A stretch of 64,000 nt of DNA from positions 1 to 64,000 of the forward strand of contig JAACJM010000308.1 of the NCBI GenBank assembly GCA_013368315.1. Reading direction: 5' to 3'. This stretch comes from Tetrapyrgos nigripes. Its lineage: Eukaryota > Basidiomycota > Agaricomycetes > Agaricales > Campanellaceae. Within the stretch, counting starts at the first letter, position 1. Each line of letters opens with the position of its first letter. This document shows, in pieces, positions 56,880 to 64,000 of this stretch. The notes below the pieces were generated by a model, which was given only the letters and a program-made list of their open reading frames with translations, did no database searches and had not been told where the DNA came from. Made by a program: the position numbers and the translations under genes.

Positions 56880-58388
56880 TGCGTGGAAGCAGTGCCAGTC
56901 ACGGAAGTACTACCAGACAAGGTGTTTTCCGTGTTTGCGGCTCGGCCGTGAGCTTCATTCGCCGCCTTCCGCTTGTTACAGTCATCCGTCGAATGCTTCC
57001 CGCCACAGAACATACAGAGATTGTTCTTCTTGCGGTGGTCCCTTTCGCCTGGGATAGCTTTCCGTCCTTTCTGAGTTTGTTAGCCCAGGGTTTCTTCTGA
57101 CCGGAAGAGAACGAAGACAACGAGGATGAATTAGAGTTGGAATTATAATTGGAATTGGAGGGATTTCCAGATCTTCCACCTTTACCGGAGTTTGAGGACT
57201 TTCCGGAGCCGGATCCGGAACTATTACCTCCCGAGCCTTTCCCCCCGGAATTCCCTTTTCCCCCGCTTCCTTCTTCCCGTTTCTTTTCAGTTTGATGACG
57301 CCAGTAACGGGAATCGATTCGGAGAACCTGGGATTTGAGACAGGGAAGGTTCGTTTCCTCATAGGCTAGGGCAAGGGCATCCTTGATTTGCAGAGCCAAA
57401 CCCTTTCGGAAAAAGTGTCACAAAGAATTCTCATCCCAAGCGACCTGCGAAGCAAGTTGTTGGAACTTGACACAGTATTTCGTGGCCCGATCGGAATCCT
57501 TCATGAATAGGGCCTCCAATCGGTCCTCAGCATCTCCGACCTCATCGAAGACCCCAAAGTTATCCTTCAGCTCCTTGACGAAAATACCAAAGTCAAGGGT
57601 CCACGGAGCGGGTTCTTCGGGATCCGGGTTGAGGATTTCCGGTTCAAAGAATTCGAGTGCGGTGCCAGAGAGATAGGAAAGAGTGAAGCTGATTTTTGCG
57701 GCATCAGTCGCATATGCCTTTGGACCGTTCTGGAGATTGATCTGGATCTGGATCTGGAACGGACGGAGCTTCTTCGGATCCGACCCATCGAAAACGTCAG
57801 GTTTCTTCACTTCCGTCTTTTCACTGTGACCAGGTGTAACTTTTCTGATGATCTCGTTGAAATTTTGGAGAGCGGTAATGAACTGCCTCCTTTTGTCGTC
57901 GTCATCGCTGTTGCTGTCGGAACCGTCGGAACCACCATCTCCCGGAGGTCCATCATCTGGTGGTCCTCCGCCACCGTCGTCAGATCTGCCTCCTCCACCA
58001 CCCTGATGTTGTTCATTGTCGTCCCCGTCATCTCCCTGACCATAACGCTGGCCCGCTGGGGGACCACGGCCGTCATCGGAGGGTCCTACTCGAGAGGATC
58101 CTTGAGTTTGCTGTTGGACATATGAACGGCTTTGGGTTTGTGTAAGAGTTCCAGAGTCTCCTGGCTCCAGGCCATCCCAGCTATCGAGAAATTCCTTAAA
58201 CGGACTCGTGCGGGTTTGGTTGGGCTCGGGTGTGCGAAAATACTGCCAGAGCGTCTGTGTTGGCGAATTTGAACGTTACGGAAGAGGTTGGAATAATAAG
58301 CGTTTTTGAATGGAGTCACCGGAACCGTAAGGTTCGGTGTCGGGGAAGGAGTTCGTGGTTGAGAGCGTTGGGACATTGTAGACAACAA
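56880..58388 (-). pseudogene. gag: Gag of element C, broken
   Basis: The N-terminal frame begins MLSTMSQRSQPRTPSPTPN (58388). A Gly/Asp-rich, disordered linker (about 57900-58080) follows. Capsid text is KKPDVFDGSDPKKLRPFQIQ, SYLSGTALEFFEPEIL and FGIFVKELKDNFGVFDEVGD (57418-57810), stopped after WDENSL by TGA where the text continues HFFRKGLALQIKDALALAYE. A Ser/Asn/Gly-rich linker leads to a zinc knuckle NLCMFCGGKHSTDDCNKR (C-x2-C-x4-H-x4-C, about 57000). Gag forms particles and packages RNA. Frame changes occur near 58080, 57830 and 57050. Confidence 0.87.
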
Positions 58389-58406
58389 GAGGGAAGTCTA
58401 AAATGC

Positions 58407-59001
58407 TGTTAAGTCTGGGTGGATCCTAGCGTTAGGAAACACGTCGGACCCGAGCGGAAGTCTTATTGGGGTTTTAGAAAAGGATGAAGACGGAACCGGG
58501 CGGAACCAGTAGTCTCTTGAGAATGAAGTATAGGGAAGATACAGAATGGAATCCGTTAGGATAGTGCTTTGTTGTCTGAAGTCGGATCAAGTTAAGAGAC
58601 CAGCTAATTCGATTTTAGACTTAAGCTATCTACTACAAAGTTGCTGGCTTAAGATAGGAATGGTTCGGAAATGAAGGAAAAGCAGATGGTGCTATTGGAG
58701 ATGGATGGAGTACTGTGGAACGAAGTGGAAACAAAGTGGAAACAAAGTGGAACAGATTGGAGATGAAATAGAGTAGCTTTGGAGATTAGATACAAGCTAT
58801 CCGGTAGTTATCCGAAATGAATCACGAGTTCCCGGATGGGATCCGTGTGTGGAGATTAATAGTGGAGCTCGGATATGAAATTGGAAATGAATGATCGGAA
58901 AGTGTTCGGGATGGAAGGGAATGAAGTTCGAAATAAAAGGAAAAGAAGTTCGGAAAGAATTGGATACGATCGGAACGATATATGGAAGCATAGATATTAC
59001 A
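58407..59001 (-). repeat. 5' LTR of element C (595 bp)
   Basis: On the plus strand it runs TGTTAAGTCTGGGTGG to TAGATATTACA. Relative to the other LTR it lacks 37 bp between TTAAG and ATAGGAATGG (TAAG microhomology) and has an extra AAACAAAGTGG unit. It is followed by TSD ACCAT at 59002-59006. Confidence 0.94.
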
Positions 59002-59360
59002 ACCATCGAGGAAGGATAGGAGACCAGCTTTGTTGAGTTTGCACTTAAGCTATCTACTACAAACTTTCTAGCTTAAGTACTACTTTGGAGAGCATAGAAA
59101 TTAGATAGGAAAGGATTGGAAATGAAGGGAAATATAACTATAGCAGGAAAGGTGAAGGGGAGCACCTTATAAGGAAAGTGGAGCTATGAGATATGGATTG
59201 GAGATGAATCAGATATGAATCAGAAATGAAGGTGTGAATAAGGAAAAGGGAAAAGATCGGAAAGCAATAGGAAAGTAATGGAAACTAAGACTGTACCGGA
59301 AATTCATAGGACTGTACTGGAAAGTCATAGAAAAGTACAGGAAAGTGCATAGATCTTACA
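59002..59360 (-). repeat. Solo LTR D, right part
   Basis: It contains diverged family blocks (GGAGACCAGCT, CTTAAGCTATCTACTACAAA, TAGCTTAAGTACTACTTTGG) and ends CATAGATCTTACA, followed by TSD GCAGT at 59361-59365. Together with 50930-51090 it makes a solo LTR of about 515 bp into which C inserted. Confidence 0.83.
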
Positions 59361-60170
59361 GCAGTCTAGAGAACAGCACCTGGTCTAAAGACACAGATGT
59401 TCTATTGAGTGTCCTCAACAATGAAGCCATCAGTGGTCCCCCCAAGAAACCCATTGATTACAAATTCTATGAGCAACACAAGGATTACAAACCCAAGTCG
59501 ATGCAGCCTACAATGAACATTTTGGTCAACCCAAAGATGGGGAGAGGTTTAAACTCAATAAACACGTTGCTATCGCAAAAGAGCTTTTCAAAAAGGAGGA
59601 CCTGGACACCCAGAAGAAGATTTGTAATGAAATGGAACAGGAGCATGCAAAACTTGAAAAGGAGTACGAGAGATTGCAAGAAGTTGACAAGTACAATGTC
59701 TCCAACAATTCTGTGGTCGACAGGTGTGTATCCTAAACCTAATGTCTGCCTCCCTGAACCAGATCCTCCAAGACTTCTCCAAGGCAACAAAAATGAAAAT
59801 CAGTTTGCTCGCAATGGGAGAGGACTTGGAAGACAGCAACCAGGACAATATCTTCATGTGCAGGTGAGAAGTGATTTGTGTTCTGTGACTTTTTCAAAAA
59901 TTCTAATAATTCCTTCTTGACAGTGTTCAAGTAGGGGAAACACCTGGGCCAAATCCAATGGCTTTCCATGATTGGGACCCTGTGGGGTTAGATAGCAGAA
60001 TACACAAGGTCATGTTTCAGGTTAGAGCAGGGTGAGTATTGTCACTTTGGCTAAAGTCCCTACTAATGTATCCTTCTGCATGGACAGGTTTGCCTGCAAG
60101 TCCTCCCAATTGTAAACAGGTGGAGAAAGCAGGGAATACCTCAGAGCTGACTCTCGACCTCAATGTGTTG

Positions 60171-60175
60171 GTCAC
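60171..60175. repeat. TSD GTCAC, left of solo LTR E
   Basis: It is repeated at 60798-60802. Removing LTR E and one copy keeps the reading frame open across LVTHESP. Confidence 0.93.
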
Positions 60176-60797
60176 TGTAATATCTATGCTTCTATACATC
60201 TTTCCGATCGCATCCGATTCTTTTCCGAACTTCTTTTCCTTTTATTTCGAACTTCATTCCCTTTCATCCCGAACACTTTCCGATCATTCATTTCCGATTT
60301 CATATCCGAGCTCCACTATTAATCTCCACACACGGATCCCATATGGGAACTCGTGATTCATTTCGGATAGCTCGTATCTAATCTCCAAAGCTACTCCACT
60401 TCATCTCCAATCCGTTCCACTTTGTTTCCACTTTGTTTCCACTTCGTTCCGCAGTACTCCATCCATCTCCAATAACACCATGCGCTTTTCCTTCATTTCC
60501 AAACCCTTCCTATCTTACTCCTATTCATTCCGATAGTTTCCAAAGTAGTACTTAAGCTAGCAACTTTGTAGTAGATAGCTTAAGTCTAAAATCGAATTAG
60601 CTGGTCTCCTAACTTCATCCGACTTCAGACAACAAAGTACCATCTTAACGGATTCCATTCCGTGTCTTCCCTATACTTCATTTCCAGAGACTACCAGTTC
60701 CGCCCAGGTCCGTCTTCATCCTTTCCTAAAAACTCCAACAAGACTTCCGCTCAGGTCTGACGTGTTTCCTAACGCTAGGATCCGCCCAGACTTAACA
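60176..60797 (+). repeat. Solo LTR E, element C family (622 bp)
   Basis: It starts TGTAATATCTATGCTTC and ends GATCCGCCCAGACTTAACA, oriented opposite to C, and closely resembles the C 3' LTR in length and sequence. It contains the stem CTTAAGC/GCTTAAG near 60551-60590 and is flanked by GTCAC. Confidence 0.94.
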
Positions 60798-61819
60798 GTC
60801 ACTCATGAATCCCCTGCAAAGGCTGGACAGGTGACAGCAAAGGGAAAGGGAAAGTCAAAGGCCAAGGGAAAAGAGAAGGAGAAGAAGACAGAGACGCAGT
60901 CGTCAAAAGGAAAGGGGAAGAAGCCAGGGAACAAGTTGTCAAAGGGAAAGGGGAAAGGGAAGAACAGTGAGGAAGAGGAAGCTGAAGACAGTGACAAGGA
61001 GGAGGAGGAAGATTGGGAGGAACAGCCTACTAAGGACGAGGAGATAGAGCCCACTCCTCCTTCCACTCCTAAGATGAAAAAGGGTCATATCATCATTGAG
61101 GAGTTGCAGGCAGAACTGGAGGATATGTCGACTAGGGACCACCAGCTCAGGCTTCAAGCTTTTCAGAAGCTCGACAAGCATAGGCTGATGATTGAGAACA
61201 ACAAGGCCCAAATGCAGGCTGTAGACAAGAAGATAGGCCTCACTGACATGGTACAAGGTTTGAAGGACTCCATGCCTGGACCGTCCAAGAAGCACAAGAA
61301 GTTGAAGACGTCAAACAAGGCTGAGCTAAGAAGACCTACCCACCAATCACAAAGGACGCTCACTGTTAAAGCATGGGAGGCCAAGAAGGTTATGAATGTC
61401 TCTGAGGATGTCAAGATGGAGGATGTCAACAGTGATCTGCCCACTGCTGACCCTGGTCCAGGTGCTCCTCCCACTCCTGCTGAAGACCCCAATGACCTTC
61501 CCATACCAAAACAGAACACAAAGATGCTTAACGCTCTCAGGACTCTCATTCCCTTTTTGCTGGAGACACTTGAGGAGGGCAAACAGCAGGATTATTTGGC
61601 GGTCTCATGTTATCAAGAGGGACCATGGCCCCAGTCTTTTAGCAATAAGGACTCTTTGGAGGAGCACTGGAATCCTGTCTTGGACACACTTTTCAAAAGC
61701 AGGCATCGGAAAGTCAAGATGATTATGACGCAAGTTCAGCACCATGACACTGTAAAAATGCCTAGTGCATGTTGCAGATAACATTATGGAGTCTCAAAAG
61801 TCAATTCAGCATCTGACAC

Positions 61820-62320
61820 TCAAAAGGACTCAGAGTAAGTGGAATTTATCCTTTGCATTTGAAAAAGTCTGACTTGTTCACCAACCTATAGACTCCCTGC
61901 TGTTCCTACTGAGGAAAGCTCAGGAGCAGGTGAGCCAACAGCTGCTGATAATGGTGTCGAAAAGGAGCCAGTCATTCTTAACACTGCTTTGGGTGTGGGA
62001 GACGACACAGAGTGAGGGCATTGTCCTACATTTTTGCAAAAGTCTGACTGCCCCAACCTATAGACTTGTGGCCTCTACCACCAAGGCTTCCACTGGTACC
62101 CCACCTGCGACTGACAAGGGACTACCAAGGAATCATATCCCTGTGATATCCATTAACCTTTACTTTTGCAAAAGCTTGACCCTCCACCTTATAGTGTTGA
62201 GACCCCTGCCACCAAGGTTTCCACTGGTACCCCACCTAATATCTCAGTATGGGGTCAGGGTCTGACTCCCAGAATCCATGAGTACTCTCAGTCAACCCTC
62301 ACTTTTGCCTTATAGCATTG
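61820..62320 (+). repeat. Repeated intron-exon modules at the gene's 3' end
   Basis: Four similar units each have a TTTGCA(A)AAG(T)CTGAC-like intron stretch ending in TATAG (ends at 61891, 62063, 62194, 62315). At least two are followed by exon text of the type ACCACCAAGG-TTCCACTGGTACCCC. Spacings are 172, 131 and 121 bp. Donors GTAAGT (about 61834) and GTGAGG (about 62013) are visible for the first two. Confidence 0.65.
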
Positions 62321-62349
62321 AGACCCCAGCAGGCATATGGTTTTTCAAG

Positions 62350-62470
62350 CAACAGGTCAAGCAACAGTTGCTTGACTGTTGCTTGAATATTGCTTGATGT
62401 TGCTTGACTGTTGCTTGACTGTTGCTTGACTGTTGCTTGGCCCTGCTGGAAGATTACTTGGAAGTTGCTT
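62350..62470 (+). repeat. Small GTTGCTTGA minisatellite
   Basis: Several GTTGCTTGACT units and variants are seen, the same motif as the large array at 62835-63260 but outside the TIR element that holds that array. Confidence 0.85.
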
Positions 62471-62532
62471 GAGTACAATCCACTTGAGAGTAGTCTGAGG
62501 ATGGCTTGACTTTCTACTTTGGATGTGGCTGT

Positions 62533-64000
62533 GCTTATCCTAGTGTAGTGAAGTTCACTACACTTCATTTTACAGCAAGTTATTCACATTGAAAGGCTCA
62601 TTCATTGAGGAGATATCATTTATACATACCCGATTCACCTTCACTCAATCAAGTACATAATTTTAAAATTGAAGAGAAAAATAAATTTATTGTTACATTC
62701 ATCCAGCTAATTTCACAACTATGTGGATGCTAAGTATGTCTGAGCATCATGTGCCTCTTTAATAGGTAATAGCTAATTTGGAGTAGTAGGCTGGTAGCTT
62801 GAATTGCTGGTGGCCCATATCTTATTCATACTAAGTGTTGCTTGAGAAGTGTTGCTTGAGTGTTGCTTGAGAAGTGTTGCTTGAGTGTTGCTTGAGAAGT
62901 GTTGCTTGAGTGTTGCTTGACTGTTGCTTGAGTGTTGCTTGACTGTTGCTTGAGTGTTGCTTGAGTGTTGCTTGACTGTTGCTTGAGTGTTGCTTGAGTG
63001 TTGCTTGAGTGTTGCTTGAGTGTTGCTTGACTGTTGCTTGAGTGTTGCTTGACTGTTGCTTGAGTGTTGCTTGACTGTTGCTTGAGTGTTGCTTGAGTGT
63101 TGCTTGAGTGTTGCTTGATCTGTTGCTTGAGTGTTGCTTGAGTGTTGCTTGAGTGTTGCTTGATCTGTTGCTTGAGTGTTGCTTGAGTGTTGCTTGAGTG
63201 TTGCTTGATGTTGCTTGACCCAGTGCTTGACCATTGCTTGACTGTGACTTGACTGTTGCCTGTGCCACTACAATTGAAGCTATCACTCAAGCCACATTCA
63301 GGCCACCTCCAACTACTCTTGAGTGATCTGCTTATACATCTGTGAAACACCTTTTATATGTCTGAGTTTCAGAATATTTTCTGGCTTGCTTAACTATCGC
63401 CAATGGGTTGCTGCAGGTTGTGGGATACAGGTCTCACTGGTATGGATTTGGAAACCTGTGCTGACCTGTACCAGTACAGCAGACCCATTGTACCTGCCAC
63501 TCAAAACTCCTTACTACTGTTCATGTATATTACATCTAAATATCAATTACTTATATGGTGTCTGACCTGCCAATAAGTATAGTAGGTGACACAGCTAGTA
63601 ATTATATGGAATGAATTAGAATAGTTAGACACACTCAAGAACAGATGGGTTACCCACCAGACCCACTGAAAACCCATACCTGTTCAGGTATGGGTCAGCT
63701 CAAAAGTATCTGTAGGGTACCTGTGCTGTTCACTAACTACTGCAATTGTCTCTGTATTATAAAAGCTCATTGATAAGGATGTTTCTGTTCTCTCTGAGTT
63801 AGCATATTTAAAAAGCAAGCTATCTAATACAGCTTGGAAAATCTAGCAAGACTGAGCATTTGAGACTCAGAAGAGGCTAAACCAGTTTGCAGTAAAGGGT
63901 GTGGTAAGTATGATATCCATCTCCTCAATAAATGAACCTTTCAATGCAAGTAATTTGTTGTACAATGAAGTGTAGTGAAGTTGAGTAGACTGGGATAAGC
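62533..64000. mobile_element. TIR DNA element containing the 11-bp minisatellite (right end at window edge)
   Basis: The left end GCTTATCCTAGTGTAG and the complement of the last bases (GCTTATCCCAGTCTAC) match, and alignment continues about 105 bp inward through TTCACTACACTTCATT, CATTGAAAGG[CT]TCATT and ATTGAGGAGAT. No transposase is seen, so it is non-autonomous. The TSD cannot be checked because the window ends at the right terminus. Confidence 0.8.
62835..63260 (+). repeat. 11-bp minisatellite array (GTTGCTTGAGT/GTTGCTTGACT)
   Basis: About 35 units of GTTGCTTGAGT and GTTGCTTGACT, with occasional longer variants (GAGAAGT, GATCT), are seen. On the minus strand all three frames stay open for about 150 codons and repeat the same 11-residue Gln/Ser/Asn/Thr-rich peptide, because 11 is not a multiple of three. 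Translation is unproven. Confidence 0.95.

Larger units (their letters stand above)
51091..59001 (-). mobile_element. Complete Ty3/gypsy chromovirus C (7911 bp) with antisense accessory gene
   Basis: LTRs at 51091-51711 and 58407-59001, a 5-bp TSD, and gag, protease, RT, RNase H, integrase and chromodomain on the minus strand define it. It belongs to another lineage than A/B (protease DSGSS, RT YLDD). Between the chromodomain and the 3' LTR it carries a spliced gene on the opposite strand (51983-52994). LTRs differ by roughly 3%, nearly all transitions, plus a 37-bp deletion and a small duplication in the 5' LTR, so it is older than B. Confidence 0.95.
59366..62270 (+). pseudogene. Unrecognised spliced gene with Lys/Glu-rich C-terminal half, interrupted by solo LTR E
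   Basis: Exon text: ENSTWSKDTDVLLSVLNNEA, PPKKPIDYKFYEQHKDYKPK, then a frame change, QVGETPGPNPMAFHDWDPVG, GLPASPPNCKQVEKAGNTSE and LDLNVLVT up to LTR E. After LTR E it resumes in the same frame with HESPAKAGQVTAKGKGK, KGKGK repeats, an acidic block (NSEEEEAEDSDKEEEEDWEE), a coiled coil (IIEELQAELEDMSTRDHQLR), KKHKKLKTSNKAELRRPT and LNALRTLIPFLLETLEEGK to about 61781. Introns are at about 59862-59923 and 60009-60087. Beyond 61781 small exons with STKASTGTPP-type repeats continue. The charged tail suggests a nuclear protein. No family is recognised; multicopy or element-borne origin is possible. Confidence 0.55.

Noticed and set aside
60762..60802. ATG-led start of the 339-codon frame at 60762
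   Set aside because: The first 12 codons lie in solo LTR E. The real gene continues from the exon before the LTR, as the TSD-corrected junction shows.
62835..63260. CRISPR array
   Set aside because: Units are 11 bp without unique spacers, and the genome is eukaryotic. It is a minisatellite.
62773..63350. Three minus-strand frames of about 150-174 codons as genes
   Set aside because: All come from the 11-bp minisatellite, which is open in every frame. There is no start context, splice pattern or transcript evidence.

Overview
This is eukaryotic, almost certainly fungal DNA, and most likely from an agaricomycete basidiomycete. The reasons are Ty3/gypsy chromoviruses of the fungal type, short 50-65 bp spliceosomal introns, a fungal Zn2Cys6 cluster, a Harbinger transposase beside a Myb-like partner, and a fungal-type DDE integrase transposon. 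I could not name the genus. I recognise no housekeeping gene, rRNA, tRNA or CRISPR. The window is a transposon graveyard of nested insertions, with a few unassigned spliced coding regions. All alignments were made by eye, so identities and edges are approximate unless a target-site duplication (TSD) fixes them.

Layout. 1-4704: Ty3/gypsy copy A (+), cut by the window start, with decayed pol, an intact chromodomain, an extra 3' ORF and an LTR. 4705-9469: AT-rich, palindrome-rich spacer with a 278-bp foldback. 9470-16968: complete copy B of the same family (-), with near-identical LTRs and TSD CCGTG. 17.88-20.38 kb: Harbinger remnant, a broken transposase facing a Myb/SANT-like gene. 21626-29397: a 7.8-kb DNA transposon, here called T, with long TIRs, a 6-bp TSD, a spliced integrase-like transposase, a second multi-exon gene and a satellite array. 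T sits inside repeat R1, and another R1 copy at 39.37 kb shows the empty site. 29.6-44.6 kb: degraded repeats, R1 copies, a second foldback, decayed coding stretches and an old gypsy remnant. 44.6-49.0 kb: three solo LTRs (F, G, H), G carrying a MITE. 50.0-62.3 kb: unrecognised coding sequence carrying solo LTR D, complete gypsy element C nested inside D (C carries an intact, spliced, antisense Zn2Cys6 gene), and solo LTR E. 62533-64000: a TIR element holding an 11-bp minisatellite.

Most worth following up: (1) the ORF downstream of pol in family A/B encodes paired Cys/His motifs followed by a Trp-Gly-rich tail that resembles Argonaute-hook proteins. (2) T looks like a distinct DNA transposon family. 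(3) The antisense regulator-like gene of C has stayed intact while gag-pol has decayed. (4) Repeated CGA-to-TGA nonsense changes in A and B suggest cytosine-methylation-driven decay.
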